Shown: piece by piece, positions 35,079 to 45,048 of the stretch
Layout: every line of letters begins with the position of its first letter
Numbering within the stretch: the stretch's first letter is position 1
NCBI GenBank assembly: GCA_038531745.1
Contig: JBCBBJ010000006.1
Location: 1-64,000 of the forward strand
DNA from: CALLPQ01 sp038531745
GTDB taxonomy: Bacteria; Pseudomonadota; Alphaproteobacteria; Caulobacterales; Parvularculaceae
DNA: 64,000 bases
Direction: 5' to 3'
Program-made: the position numbers and the translations under genes
Notes under the pieces: model-generated
Seen by the model: only the letters and a program-made list of their open reading frames with translations
Databases searched by the model: none
Told to the model about the DNA's origin: nothing

Positions 35079-37089
35079 ATGCTTCATATTCGCTGTCATT
35101 CGATAGCTACTCATCACAACTACATTCGGGTTTGCTTTATTAAGCTTTGCTTTGCGCTCGCCAGCCTATTGAGCACGCCAGCGACAATGGCGCGGCCGCC
35201 GGTCGAGGTTTATGGCCAGCTACCACTGACCCGTTCCATGTCGATTTCACCAGGCAGCCAGTATCTGGGGTATCTGTCCCGCCGCAAAGATGGCAACGAG
35301 GTTGCAATTATCTTTGATCGCAAAGAGGAGCGTATGGTTGCCGGGGTCGGGACACGGGACATAAAGGCACGGTCTATTGCCTTCGCCGGCGAAAACTATG
35401 CAATCCTTCAAGCTTCCGATACCACAAGCCTCCTCGGATTTCGCGGCAAATTTGAATTCTCTGCCGCTTTCTCCCTTGATTTCAAAAATCGAAAAATCTA
35501 GCAGCTGTTAAGAGCAAACAAAGATCTGTATCCAGCGCAAAGTGGCCTTGGTCAAATTATTGGCGTCGATAAAAACGGTGAATACGCCTTTATGCCCGGC
35601 TTCATCAAGGCGGGCGGGGTTAAGTCAACATATGGCATCATGAGAGTATCGCTGAAATCGGGTCGCGGGCGGGTCTTCAAAAAAGGTAGGTCCAGTACCC
35701 GGGAATGGATTGTCAATGAACAGGGTGATGTTCTGGCAACGGAAGAATATAATAATAAGTCAGATCGCTACGTGCTGCGAGCAAAGCGCGCGGGAAAGCT
35801 TGAAGTTCTTGTGGACGTCAAATCAGACATTCCACCAATGTCTCTTGTCGGTATCCGCGCCGACGAACGGGCGCTCATCGTTGTGAACCGCGCCCGCGGG
35901 CCAGAATACAAGCGAACTTTCGGAAATAGATATTCTAACGGGTAATTTTAGAACGGTCTTTCGACGCGATGATCGCGACGTTGAGAACATTCTGCGAGAC
36001 ATTCATCAACGCGTGGTGGGCGTTGAATATTCAGGTCTTTACCCATCTTATGAGTTTTATGATCTCGGTCTGGGCAGCACGATGGTTAACCTCACCGAGT
36101 ATTTCCGAGGGGCTTCGGTTTCGCTCGAAAGCTTTTCACGCGATCTTAATGATCTCATCATTCATGTGTCCGGCGCTAACCGCGCCCCTTCTTTTTATCA
36201 GTATGATCGGCGCACGCGAAGTTTGGAACGCATTGCTCTGGAATATGACGGCATCACTGATGAAAACGTTATGCCAACGGTGGAAGTCACCTACCCGGCA
36301 CGCGACGGCGAAAAAATCCCCGGTGTACTCACCTACCCGCGCGGCTGGAATTTTGATCGACGGTTGCCCACACTGATCATGCCCCATGGCGGGCCGGAGG
36401 CGCACGACTCCGTCCGGTTCGACTGGATGGCGCAGTTTTTTGCATCTCGCGGCTATCTTATTCTGCAGCCAAGCTTTCGGGGCTTGGATGGTTTTGGTGC
36501 GAAGCACAAGTTGGCAGGGCGCGGCGAGTGGGGGCGCGGGGTCATGCAACATGATGTGACCGACGGCCTTAATGCCATGATCAAAACCGGTTGGGCCGAT
36601 GCGGACCGCGTGTGTATCGTTGGCGCTAGCTATGGGGGCTATGCGGCGCTGGCGGGTGGTGCTTTTACGCCTGAAAAATACAAATGCATTGCTGCTGTTG
36701 CGCCGGTTACCGACCTCGTGAAGATGACTTTTGATGAACGCCGCGATAGTGGCTCGGACAGTTGGGTCGTGACCTACTGGAAACTATTGATCGGCGATCC
36801 ACGGTCCGAAAAGGAAAGACTGCGGTCAATATCGCCGTCACAATTTGCCGACAACTTCACCGCACCTGTTCTGTTGATTCATGGCAAGGATGATACGGTC
36901 GTGCCCATATCGCAGAGTTCGGTTATGGCGCGTGCCTTAAAACGCGCCGACAAGCCGGTTGAATTCGTAAGGCAGAACAATGGGGATTACTGGCTGTCGA
37001 CCAGTGAGACGCGCCTCGAAACCCTCTCAGCCCTGAGTACTTTTATCGATACCCATTTGGGCGGCAGTAAAGCGGCAGGTACCCCGTAA
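35079..37089 (+). pseudogene. Decayed S9-family prolyl-oligopeptidase-like gene
   Basis: Ancestral secreted serine peptidase (alpha/beta hydrolase, S9), about 670 codons. Three lesions: in-frame TAG at 35499-35501; a frameshift near 35905-35922, after which the reading continues as EIDILTGNFRTVFRRDD; and loss of the catalytic His (GDYWLSTSETR where relatives have GDHWLS). The nucleophile GASYGGYAA, the acid HGKDDTVVP and an N-terminal signal-like region are still visible. The pieces span 35079-35501, 35592-35945 and 36013-37089 in two frames. No active enzyme is expected. Convergent with gatB. Confidence 0.85.
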
Positions 37090-37140
37090 CACGCTACGCA
37101 ATCCTATAGCGATCGTCTGTATCGCGATAAATGGGTGCTG

Positions 37141-38613
37141 CTAAACGCCAAGTTTGGCTTTGAGAATCTCATTCACCGCCTTGGGGTTGGCTTTCCCGCC
37201 GGTTGCCTTCATCACCTGACCCACAAACCAGCCAAAGGTTTTGGGTTTTTCTTTTACCTGGGCCACCTGCTCGGGATTTTTGGCGATAATCTCATCAATC
37301 GCCGCCTCAATAGCGCCGGTGTCGGTCACCTGCTTTAGACCTTTTTCCTCAACAATCTTGCCAGGGTCCTCGCCAGTCTCCACCATGATTTCGAAGACAT
37401 CTTTGGCGATCCGGCCGGAAATCGTATCATCTTTAATCAGGTCGATAAGCGCGCCAAGCTGCGCCGCTGAAACCGGGCTTTCGTCGATATCTTTGCCGGC
37501 TTTGTTCAAGGCACCGAAAAGCTCTGTGGTTACCCAGTTCGAGGCAAGTTTCGAGTCTCGGCCCTTGGCAACAGCCTCAAAATAGTCCGCCTTGCCCCTA
37601 TCGACCGCGAGCACCGCCGCATCATAGGGCGACAAGCCATAGGCGTCCACGAACCGGTGTTTCTTGGCATCGGGCAATTCGGGTAGGTCGGCCTTGATCG
37701 CCTCGACCCACGCCGGATCAAGCTCCAGCGGTAGAAGGTCAGGGTCCGGAAAATACCGATAATCATGGGCATCTTCCTTGGACCGCATGGTCCGCGTCTC
37801 CCCAGTTTTGACATCGAATAACCGTGTTTCCTGGTCGATGGTTCCGCCATTTTCCAGGACGTCAATTTGGCGGCGCGCCTCATAATCGATCACCTGGCGC
37901 ACATACCGTAAGGAGTTCACATTTTTGGTTTCGGTCCGGGTGCCCAGATCATCACCCAATTTGCGCACGGAAACATTGACGTCCGCACGCATGGAGCCCT
38001 CCTCCATGTTTCCATCACAGGTCCCAAGATAGCGCACAATAGTGCGCAGCTTGCCAAAATAGGCCGCCGCTTCATCGGCGGAGCGCATATCAGGCTTCGA
38101 CACGATTTCCATCAGCGCAACACCGGAGCGGTTCAAATCCACATGGCTGTGGGTTGCCGAAAGGTCATGGATTGATTTGCCCGCATCCTGCTCAAGGTGG
38201 AGCCGCTCAATCCCCACACGGATGGTTTCGGTTGGCGAGACTTCAACTTCAATCTCCCCTTCCCCCACCACGGGGTCCAGATATTGCGAAATTTGATAAC
38301 CCTGGGGCAAATCGGGATAGAAATAATTCTTGCGATCAAATCGCGACCACAGATTGATCTTGGCGTTGAGACCAAGACCCGTCCGTACGGCCTGCTCCAC
38401 GCAATATTTATTGATCACCGGCAACATGCCCGGCATGGCCGCATCCACAAGCGACACATTTTCATTAGGCCCTGCGCCATAGGTTGCCGATGCCCCGGAG
38501 AAAAGTTTTGATTGCGAGGTCACCTGCGCATGGACCTCCAAGCCAACAATAACCTCCCAATCACCGGTTTCTCCGTTGAGAAGATGGCGGGGGTCCTGCT
38601 CACGAATTTGCAT
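37141..38613 (-). CDS. gatB: GatB, aspartyl/glutamyl-tRNA amidotransferase subunit B
   Basis: Kinase/tRNA-binding subunit of GatCAB, which converts Glu-tRNA(Gln) or Asp-tRNA(Asn) to the amidated form. 490 aa, usual length. WEVIVGLEVHAQVTSQSKLFSG (seen in part), YFYPDLPQGYQISQY, DLNRSGVALMEIVSKPD, MEEGSMRADVNVSV in the cradle domain, and the C-terminal YqeY domain ending PKAVNEILKAKLGV are conserved. On the minus strand after gatC, gatA and an unknown gene that sits between gatA and gatB. Confidence 0.97.
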   Translation of the reverse strand: MQIREQDPRHLLNGETGDWEVIVGLEVHAQVTSQSKLFSGASATYGAGPNENVSLVDAAMPGMLPVINKYCVEQAVRTGLGLNAKINLWSRFDRKNYFYPDLPQGYQISQYLDPVVGEGEIEVEVSPTETIRVGIERLHLEQDAGKSIHDLSATHSHVDLNRSGVALMEIVSKPDMRSADEAAAYFGKLRTIVRYLGTCDGNMEEGSMRADVNVSVRKLGDDLGTRTETKNVNSLRYVRQVIDYEARRQIDVLENGGTIDQETRLFDVKTGETRTMRSKEDAHDYRYFPDPDLLPLELDPAWVEAIKADLPELPDAKKHRFVDAYGLSPYDAAVLAVDRGKADYFEAVAKGRDSKLASNWVTTELFGALNKAGKDIDESPVSAAQLGALIDLIKDDTISGRIAKDVFEIMVETGEDPGKIVEEKGLKQVTDTGAIEAAIDEIIAKNPEQVAQVKEKPKTFGWFVGQVMKATGGKANPKAVNEILKAKLGV

Positions 38614-38703
38614 TTGAAAACGCTCACTTTCCTATGAAATGTGATTTATAAAAAAATATCGGATCAATACAACTGGTAGCCTCTACCGCTGCGGTATGCT
38701 GGA

Positions 38704-39264
38704 TCACAGATGCATCGGCGCATCTTCCAAACTGCGGCCATGCCAGATTTCACTGACCATCAAGTCCTCGGCCAACACTGCCCGGGTTTTGCTGGCGTCA
38801 AAAAGAAAGCCGCCATAGGCAAGCGCCAAGATCAGCGCAGCGAAGAGAAAAATACTTGCAGAAGCGACCATTATTGAATTTGGGTCACCATCTTGGCTCG
38901 ACACGACAACGAATGGAACGAAAATGCTAAAGAGCGCTAGAACCGCAAGATAAATGAAAATGAAAATTCTCATTGACGCCTTCATTTTCAAGTCAGCTGA
39001 TAGCTTTGTACCCTGATCAACGGCCCGAAACTGCCCCTCAATGATCGGCTGAAAACTATTATTGTACTGAATCGCTCGCCATATTTTGAAACTATTGCCT
39101 TCGACTTTTCCATGGAACGATGTCTTTGGCGATGGGATAGAGAAAAACCCAAACCGTAGGCTCAACAATGGCTCTTTGGATACTTTTTGAGACAGCCGGT
39201 CCCGAAATTCATCCGGTGAAAGCTGGGATTTCAAAATCAGATGTTCGCTGGGCAAAATACGCAT
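38704..39264 (-). CDS. Unknown two-pass membrane protein inserted between gatA and gatB
   Basis: 186 aa with an N-terminal soluble part resembling a small conserved bacterial family (LSPDEFRDRLSQKVS, FHGKVEGNSFKIWRAIQYNNSFQPIIEGQF) and two membrane segments (about 99-120 and 133-155). GC is lower than in the gat genes flanking it and codon choice is more AT-ended. It may have been acquired into the gat operon. Function not known; spacing is 48 bases after gatA and 90 bases before gatB. Not a known Gat component. Confidence 0.7.
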   Translation of the reverse strand: MRILPSEHLILKSQLSPDEFRDRLSQKVSKEPLLSLRFGFFSIPSPKTSFHGKVEGNSFKIWRAIQYNNSFQPIIEGQFRAVDQGTKLSADLKMKASMRIFIFIYLAVLALFSIFVPFVVVSSQDGDPNSIMVASASIFLFAALILALAYGGFLFDASKTRAVLAEDLMVSEIWHGRSLEDAPMHL

Positions 39265-39312
39265 AGAAACTAGTCATCTCAGAACCAAAAAAGGCACGTT
39301 GCGCGCACGCGG

Positions 39313-40794
39313 CTATGAAGCCCACCAGTCTTCAGGCTTTGCCGTAAAGGCGGCGGCTTTTTCCATAACGTGGGCGGCGGTGAAGAGGGTTTCCTCATCG
39401 AACGGCTTACCGATCAATTGTAACCCGAGCGGCAGGGAGTGCGCATCAAGCCCGGCGGGGACGGAAATACCCGGCAAGCCCGCGAGGTTGGCGGTCACTG
39501 TGAAGATGTCATTAAGATACATGGAAACCGGATCGCCGAGCTTTTCACCGAGGCCAAACGCCGCCGATGGCGCAGACGGGGTCAAGATCATATCGACATT
39601 GGCAAAGGCGCTCGTGAACTCTTCACTGATCTTTTTGCGAACCCGCTGGGCACGCAGATAATAGGCATCATAGTACCCGGCGGAAAGCACATAGGTGCCG
39701 ATCAGGACACGGCGCTTTACCTCATCGCCAAAGCCTTCGGCGCGGGTTTGTTCATACATCTGGTCGATCGGCAAATCGCCGGCGGCGCGATGGCCATATT
39801 TAACCCCGTCATAGCGCGCCAGGTTTGAAGACGCCTCCGCCGGGGCAACAATATAATACACCGGCAGGGCGTATTTCGTCATTGGCAAGGAGATGTCGAC
39901 AATTTCACATCCGGCTTCTTTGAGCCATTCAATTCCTTGCTGCCAGAGGGTTTCAATTTCATCGGCCATCCCGTCGAGGCGATATTCCTTCGGTATACCA
40001 ACTTTCAGGCCCTTTACCGACTTTCCGAGCGCAGCCTCGTAATCCGGCACCGGGCGATCAATGGACGTTGAGTCTTTTGCATCATGACCAGCCATGGAGC
40101 CGAGCATGATCGCCCCATCGTGCACATCTTGCGTGATGGGTCCCGCCTGGTCGAGCGAGGAGGCAAAGGCAACAATGCCCCAACGCGAGCAACGCCCATA
40201 GGTGGGTTTGACCCCCACGGTGCCCGTTAATGAGGCAGGCTGACGAATTGACCCGCCCGTATCCGTACCGGTGGCGCCGGCGAAGAGCCGGGCGGCCATA
40301 CCCGCCGCCGACCCGCCAGAAGACCCCCCCGGCGTCAATGGCGTGTCATCGCCTGTGCGTCGCCAAGGATTGATCACATTGCCAAAATGGCTCGTCTCAT
40401 TGGAAGAGCCCATGGCAAATTCATCGAGGTTAAGCTTGCCCAGCATAACCGCGCCGTCAGCCCACAGATTACTGGTGACGGTGGATTCGTAAGGCGGGAC
40501 AAACCCCTCAAGAATATGACTTGCCGCTGTTGTCTGGACCCCCTCGGTACAAAAAAGATCCTTGATGCCAAGCGGCACCCCTTCCAAGGCACCACCCTCA
40601 CCCTTGGCAAGCTTTTCATCTGAGGCGCCTGCCATGTTGCGCGCTTTGTCATCGGTAACCTTGATAAAGCAATTCAAGGCCTTTGCCGCCTTGATCCGTG
40701 CCAGGTACGCATCGGTCACCTCAAGGGCGCTCACCTCCCGGGCTTTGAGGCTGTCTCGCAATTTGGCAAGTGAAAGATCGGGGATTTGTGTCAT
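39313..40794 (-). CDS. gatA: GatA, aspartyl/glutamyl-tRNA amidotransferase subunit A
   Basis: Amidase-signature glutaminase subunit of GatCAB, 493 aa. The Ser-cisSer-Lys triad is readable: Lys78 in GVPLGIKDLF, Ser158 in GGSSGGSAAG and Ser182 in TDTGGSIRQPAS, with the usual 24-residue Ser-Ser spacing. Downstream of gatC on the same strand, with 66 bases between. No disruptions. Confidence 0.97.
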   Translation of the reverse strand: MTQIPDLSLAKLRDSLKAREVSALEVTDAYLARIKAAKALNCFIKVTDDKARNMAGASDEKLAKGEGGALEGVPLGIKDLFCTEGVQTTAASHILEGFVPPYESTVTSNLWADGAVMLGKLNLDEFAMGSSNETSHFGNVINPWRRTGDDTPLTPGGSSGGSAAGMAARLFAGATGTDTGGSIRQPASLTGTVGVKPTYGRCSRWGIVAFASSLDQAGPITQDVHDGAIMLGSMAGHDAKDSTSIDRPVPDYEAALGKSVKGLKVGIPKEYRLDGMADEIETLWQQGIEWLKEAGCEIVDISLPMTKYALPVYYIVAPAEASSNLARYDGVKYGHRAAGDLPIDQMYEQTRAEGFGDEVKRRVLIGTYVLSAGYYDAYYLRAQRVRKKISEEFTSAFANVDMILTPSAPSAAFGLGEKLGDPVSMYLNDIFTVTANLAGLPGISVPAGLDAHSLPLGLQLIGKPFDEETLFTAAHVMEKAAAFTAKPEDWWAS

Positions 40795-40860
40795 GCTAGG
40801 TCTTTGGGGTAAATTACTGTTTTAGAAAATTGGGCCGTACACGGTCAGTCCGTCGAGGAC

Positions 40861-41160
40861 CTATTCGACAACTTTTGGCACCACGAAGAAATTTTCTTCT
40901 GTAAGCGGAGCATTGGCGACAACATTGCCGGGCTGACCACCGCCAGTGGGCCCGTCGGCGGCGCGATCCTCGCGCAGGGGCAATTGCGCCTCCACCGTTG
41001 AGGCCATGGCGGTGACTCCCCCCACATCAACCTCATTGAGCTGCTCGATCCACCCCAGAATGCCGTTGATTTCGGCGGCGAGCGGCTCCAGCCGGTCTTC
41101 TGGTTCGTGAATGCGGGCAAGTTTTGCCACTTTGCGGACCGTTTCTTTATCCACGCTCAT
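40861..41160 (-). CDS. gatC: GatC, aspartyl/glutamyl-tRNA amidotransferase subunit C
   Basis: Small stabilising subunit of GatCAB, 99 aa from ATG 41160. VRKVAKLARIHEPEDRLEPLA, ILGWIEQLNEVDVGGV and the proline-containing LREDRAADG segment match the family; the C-terminus ENFFVVPKVVE is the usual ending. The open frame extends to 41448 but the extra residues precede the conserved start (MSVDKETVRKVAKLA) and are arginine-rich. First gene of the gatC-gatA-unknown-gatB run. Confidence 0.94.
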   Translation of the reverse strand: MSVDKETVRKVAKLARIHEPEDRLEPLAAEINGILGWIEQLNEVDVGGVTAMASTVEAQLPLREDRAADGPTGGGQPGNVVANAPLTEENFFVVPKVVE

Positions 41161-41254
41161 GGGCTTGTTCCTTGTCGTTTCGCGATGAAAAAGCGGTATC
41201 AATCTGTCTGGCCGATAGCAAGGGCAAGCCGGACCGAACACCGGCTTTGTGCCT

Positions 41255-42844
41255 TCACTCGCTTGCCGGTTGGGATTGGCCCCGGGCCGGGGCTCTGATC
41301 TGGCCGATTTGTTCCAAGCGCGCAGCGGGCAAGGGCCATTTGCGCGCCAGAAATTGCCGGATCGCTGTCGCCCGCGGCGGGTTGCCCGTGCGCGCTGCGG
41401 TAAAAGCAAGCCAGCTTTCAAGCGAATAGCGGGCGTTTTGCCCCTCACCCTCCCTGATGAAGGCTCGCCAAAAATCCATCACCGGTGTTTTACCGGGCGC
41501 GGTGCCGGGCGCTGGCATCGCGGCAAGGCGCGCCAGCATATGGCCGCAGGCATAAACCGTGCGAAAGGCATCGGCCTTGGCAAGCTGGTCAAACCGGCGA
41601 TAGCGCGCGCCCTCATTGCAATCATCTTTGGCTTTGCGGTGAAACGCCGCCACCGCGCCCGCATCCCAAATGCCCATCTGCGCCAGCACTTCCGCCGTGA
41701 TTGCCTCGGCTGCCCCTTCGTGAATCCAGGCTGGCACATCGGACGATTGCGGTCGGATGCGCGCCTGCCAAAGATGAACAAGCTCATGCACTAACGCCCG
41801 GCGCAATATCGCGCGGCCCGTGACGGAAGGTGTATCCCAGGGCGCGCCGTCAAATACGGTAAGCACTTGGCCCGGTAAGGCATCACCGGCAAACCGGAAC
41901 AGCCCCCTGTCGCCTGCTGTTGATTGTGTTGCCGATAACGGGGTGCCCGCTTTTGCCAAAATCACCAATGGCTTTTCGGACAGGGGCCAGCCGAAACCCG
42001 CGGCAAGCGCATCCAGCGCGTCGTCGGTGAGGGCTGCGGCCTCCGTTTTAATCCAATCGGGCAAGGCGGCATCGGTCAACGCATAATGGGTCGCCCCCGC
42101 GCGCGGGCCCTGCGCTGAAAAGAACACAAAAGCCGGATGGGCCGGGCGCTGATGATCAGCCGATGGCGGCCAAACCGCCGGCAGGTTTTGAGCGCCCTGC
42201 ACCGTGCCCGTGTCCGTGGCCGTGGCCGTGGCCAAGGAAAACGATACCGGCAACCGCCGCCCAAGGTCGTCAAACGGCCAGAAATGCCCCGTATAAAGAC
42301 CAATGACCGGCATCTGGTCTGGCGTGGTCATCAAAAACGCAGGCTGATAATCACCCGTGATATAAGGCGGTGTTACCCGGGCCCGAAATCGCAGTCGGCT
42401 AAAGGCGTCACCATCGGTCCGCACGGCGTAGAGCCTGCTGGCGCGTTCAACAAAGGCGTGGTGATCGCCGGTAATTATCCAATGACGCTGGCGCTGGCTT
42501 ATCTCTGTCCCCGGCACGGGGAGCAGCAGCCCGAAATCCAGCGCCTTAACGGGCGCCGAAAGCGTCACGGTAACCTCGACGGCATAAGCCCCATCAATCT
42601 CAAGACCCGCCAAGTCAATCTGCACCCTTGGCTGGGGGACAATTGCGGCCTTGGCCTGCCTTGAATTGTCATCCCCGGCCGAATGAGGCATGGGCGTGCG
42701 CTCCCCACCGAGGCCAGCCAACGCCATCAGGCCAGCTAGAAACGCTAGCCCCGCGGACCCCGCCAGAAAGGCAGAAAATCTGCCAAAAAAGCCCCAGCCA
42801 TGCGACGATTGCGCATTTCGAAAAGTTGGTAATGTGTTAAGCAA
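41255..42844 (-). CDS. Membrane-anchored gluzincin-type metallopeptidase
   Basis: 529-aa protein with one N-terminal membrane segment (about 22-45) and a large extracytoplasmic part. A zinc site is evident: HELVH (in LVHELVHLWQARI) followed about 20 residues later by HEGAAE, the HExxH...E pattern of gluzincins (M1/M61-like). Start is read as TTG 42844 with AGG five bases upstream, since no ATG precedes the membrane segment. An uncommon six-base microsatellite (42202-42231) encodes Thr-Ala repeats. Function in peptide or protein processing is inferred; no family name is certain. Confidence 0.7.
   Translation of the reverse strand: MLNTLPTFRNAQSSHGWGFFGRFSAFLAGSAGLAFLAGLMALAGLGGERTPMPHSAGDDNSRQAKAAIVPQPRVQIDLAGLEIDGAYAVEVTVTLSAPVKALDFGLLLPVPGTEISQRQRHWIITGDHHAFVERASRLYAVRTDGDAFSRLRFRARVTPPYITGDYQPAFLMTTPDQMPVIGLYTGHFWPFDDLGRRLPVSFSLATATATDTGTVQGAQNLPAVWPPSADHQRPAHPAFVFFSAQGPRAGATHYALTDAALPDWIKTEAAALTDDALDALAAGFGWPLSEKPLVILAKAGTPLSATQSTAGDRGLFRFAGDALPGQVLTVFDGAPWDTPSVTGRAILRRALVHELVHLWQARIRPQSSDVPAWIHEGAAEAITAEVLAQMGIWDAGAVAAFHRKAKDDCNEGARYRRFDQLAKADAFRTVYACGHMLARLAAMPAPGTAPGKTPVMDFWRAFIREGEGQNARYSLESWLAFTAARTGNPPRATAIRQFLARKWPLPAARLEQIGQIRAPARGQSQPASE
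42202..42231 (-). repeat. Six-base microsatellite inside the metallopeptidase gene
   Basis: Five consecutive hexamers of the form CCGTGN on the plus strand (three perfect CCGTGG). On the coding strand they give a Thr-Ala run in SLATATATDTGT. Length is a multiple of three, so copy changes would keep the frame. Confidence 0.55.
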
Positions 42845-42928
42845 ATTCGCCTAGCCTCAACCCGTTCGCGTTGTCCTACTTTCGGGTAATGAGCAGAGAA
42901 AAGCCAGCACGAACAAAAGCGGGGATCA

Positions 42929-43450
42929 ATGGCCGAGGGCCAGGATCAAAAAGGGTTGAAGGCGCAAACTGCGAATACAAAACCTGCCAAAAGTCTCTCA
43001 GACCAAGACCGGTTTGCCCGGTTGGGTCACACGGGGGCGCTGATTGGCCTTGATCTTGGCACCAAGACCATCGGGATCGCAGTCTGTGACCCGGATCGAC
43101 TGGTTGCAGCCCCCGTTTCAGTGTTGAGGAGGCGCAAGTTCACGGTGGATATTCAATCCCTGATCGACACCGCAACCAGCCGGCAGGCGGTGGGATTTAT
43201 CATGGGGCTTCCCCTGAATATGGACGGGACCGAGGGGCCCCGCGCCCAATCAAGCCGTGCCTTTGTCCGCAACGCCGAAAAGACAACCGACTTGCCGTTC
43301 GCCTTCTGGGACGAGCGGCTTTCGACCCAGGCCATGGAACGCGAACTGATCGCGTTAGATACCAGCCGGGCAAATCGTTCTGAAAAAATTGACGCATTGG
43401 CCGCCACCTTCATCCTGCAAGGGGCGATCGACCGATGGAGGCGCACATGA
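42929..43450 (+). CDS. ruvX: RuvX/YqgF, putative Holliday junction resolvase
   Basis: RNase H-fold protein (173 aa), known to act in pre-16S rRNA processing and as a putative resolvase. GLDLGTKTIGIAVCDP (metal Asp near residue 42), MGLPLNMDGTEG, DERLSTQAMER and SEKIDALAATFILQ are conserved. The first 35 residues are a basic low-complexity extension not seen in E. coli. Stop TGA overlaps the ATG of the next gene (ATGA, 43447-43450). GGGGA precedes ATG 42929. Confidence 0.93.
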   Translation: MAEGQDQKGLKAQTANTKPAKSLSDQDRFARLGHTGALIGLDLGTKTIGIAVCDPDRLVAAPVSVLRRRKFTVDIQSLIDTATSRQAVGFIMGLPLNMDGTEGPRAQSSRAFVRNAEKTTDLPFAFWDERLSTQAMERELIALDTSRANRSEKIDALAATFILQGAIDRWRRT

Positions 43451-43872
43451 TGATTGACGAAACCTATAATGGGGAAAAACCCCTGCGGTCGGAAAAACAC
43501 AAAATCCGCCATCTCCTCTTTGGCATCCTCGTATGCACGGGCATGGCGCACCTTATCATGACAACTTTTGAGGTGCCGAATATCGGCTTCTGGTCGAATG
43601 TGCGGATCTTCTTTGTGGGCGCGGTTTATACGGCGCTGGGTCTTTTGGTGAAATATGGCGATGAAAAATTTGTCAATTACTCTGCCATTGCCTGTAGTGT
43701 CGGGATGCTTTCGGCGATCATCGAATATGCCTGGACCGGCAGCCATTATGTGGCAACCACGTTGATCATTTTTGATATCGCGGTGATTTATTATGTCTAT
43801 CGGTTCTGGTCCGCGTCTGATGTGATCCCCACACGCCCCGGGCAAAGTGACGAGGCCGCCCCCGGCGCCTGA
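43447..43872 (+). CDS. Four-pass membrane protein, unknown
   Basis: About 141 aa, start ATG 43447 with GGAGG five bases upstream and a four-base overlap with ruvX, so translationally coupled. Four hydrophobic segments separated by short loops (LFGILVCTGMAHLIM, IFFVGAVYTALGLLV, CSVGMLSAIIEY, LIIFDIAVIYYVY). No named domain recognised. Followed by pyrB after 64 bases. Confidence 0.75.
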   Translation: MMIDETYNGEKPLRSEKHKIRHLLFGILVCTGMAHLIMTTFEVPNIGFWSNVRIFFVGAVYTALGLLVKYGDEKFVNYSAIACSVGMLSAIIEYAWTGSHYVATTLIIFDIAVIYYVYRFWSASDVIPTRPGQSDEAAPGA

Positions 43873-43936
43873 TCGCCCGGTACAAAAAACGCGGTCCGGT
43901 TTGCGAACCGATGACGCCTAACTTATAACCCGCCCC

Positions 43937-44866
43937 ATGGATGGGCGATCTGATCATACATTGTCGTGCGAAAATCTGTTGCGGATTGATGATCTGAGCA
44001 ACGGCGATATTGCCGCCATTCTGGACCGGGCAAGCTGGTTCGCCGATCGTCTTGCCAACAAGGCCCGCGTGCCCGCCTCCCTCGCCGGACGCACACAGAT
44101 CAATCTGTTTTTCGAAGATTCAACACGGACTAATCTTTCCTTTGATCTTGCTGGCAAGAAGCTTGGCGCCGATGTGATCAATGTGCCCGTGGCGGCCTCT
44201 TCGGTAAATAAAGACGAAGATATTCTCGACACGGTACAAACGCTCGACGCCATGGCGGCCGATGTGATGATCATTCGCACACGCGACCCCGGCATACATG
44301 AATACCTGTCCCGGCGCACCCAATGCCCCATCATCAATGCGGGCAATGGCACCATCGAACACCCCACGCAAGCCCTTCTCGACGCCGCAACGCTAACCCG
44401 CACATTTGGGCAGCTGGACGGGCTCACCATCGCCATTTGCGGGGATGTGCGCCATTCGCGGGTGGCGGGCTCGGGCGTTCAGCTTTTTCAACGTCTTGGC
44501 GCACGGGTGCGGTTTGTGTCTCCAGATTATTTGTTGCCCGACGCCGATTTCTTTCCGGAGGCGGAGCGTTTTACATCCCTTGCGCGCGGGCTGAACGACG
44601 CCGATGTGGTTATGGCGTTGCGCCTACAGCGCGAGCGTATGGCGAACCCGCCAAGCATTGGAGACTACACCGCCGCCTTCACGCTGAACCATGCGCGGCT
44701 TGACCTCGCGAAAGAGGGCGCGAAAATCATGCACCCCGGCCCCATGAATCGCGGTATTGAAATCAGCGCGAGCCTCGCCGACGATAAAGAGCGCTCCCTC
44801 GTTCTTGAGCAGGTGTTTATGGGGGTAGCCACACGCATGGCGGTGCTGGATCTGATGATCACCTAA
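43937..44866 (+). CDS. pyrB: Aspartate carbamoyltransferase catalytic subunit
   Basis: Second step of de novo pyrimidine synthesis: carbamoyl phosphate plus L-aspartate to carbamoyl-aspartate. 309 aa. The carbamoyl phosphate motif EDSTRTNLSFDLAGKKLG near 55, HPTQALLDAATLTR near 133, and HPGPMNRGIEIS near 267 are intact. No pyrC-like dihydroorotase follows, which is the common alphaproteobacterial order; plsY follows instead. No regulatory pyrI is nearby. Confidence 0.96.
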   Translation: MDGRSDHTLSCENLLRIDDLSNGDIAAILDRASWFADRLANKARVPASLAGRTQINLFFEDSTRTNLSFDLAGKKLGADVINVPVAASSVNKDEDILDTVQTLDAMAADVMIIRTRDPGIHEYLSRRTQCPIINAGNGTIEHPTQALLDAATLTRTFGQLDGLTIAICGDVRHSRVAGSGVQLFQRLGARVRFVSPDYLLPDADFFPEAERFTSLARGLNDADVVMALRLQRERMANPPSIGDYTAAFTLNHARLDLAKEGAKIMHPGPMNRGIEISASLADDKERSLVLEQVFMGVATRMAVLDLMIT

Positions 44867-44875
44867 GGCCCCCGA

Positions 44876-44894
44876 GCGGTGGCGGCACCACCGC
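44876..44894. terminator. GC-rich hairpin after pyrB
   Basis: GCGGTGG (44876-44882) and CCACCGC (44888-44894) pair perfectly around five bases, ten bases after the pyrB stop. No U run follows, so it may only attenuate or be factor-dependent. A second short inverted repeat, ACGCTT-C-AAGCGT, lies at 44904-44916. Confidence 0.4.
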
Positions 44895-45048
44895 GGATTG
44901 TTGACGCTTCAAGCGTTGGCGCTTTAATTGGGGTCAGGACGAGGCTTAAAGTCTTTGTTTGTATGCGTTTACGGACGAAACGCTTTGGGGAACGATAAAG
45001 ACGACGAAGGCGGCAACGGGGGCAGCAACGAGGGCGGCGACGAGGGCC

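Noticed and set aside
44959..45048. N-terminal extension of PlsY
   Set aside because: It would need a TTG start and encodes low-complexity Ala/Thr/Arg sequence; the ATG at 45049 gives the family length.
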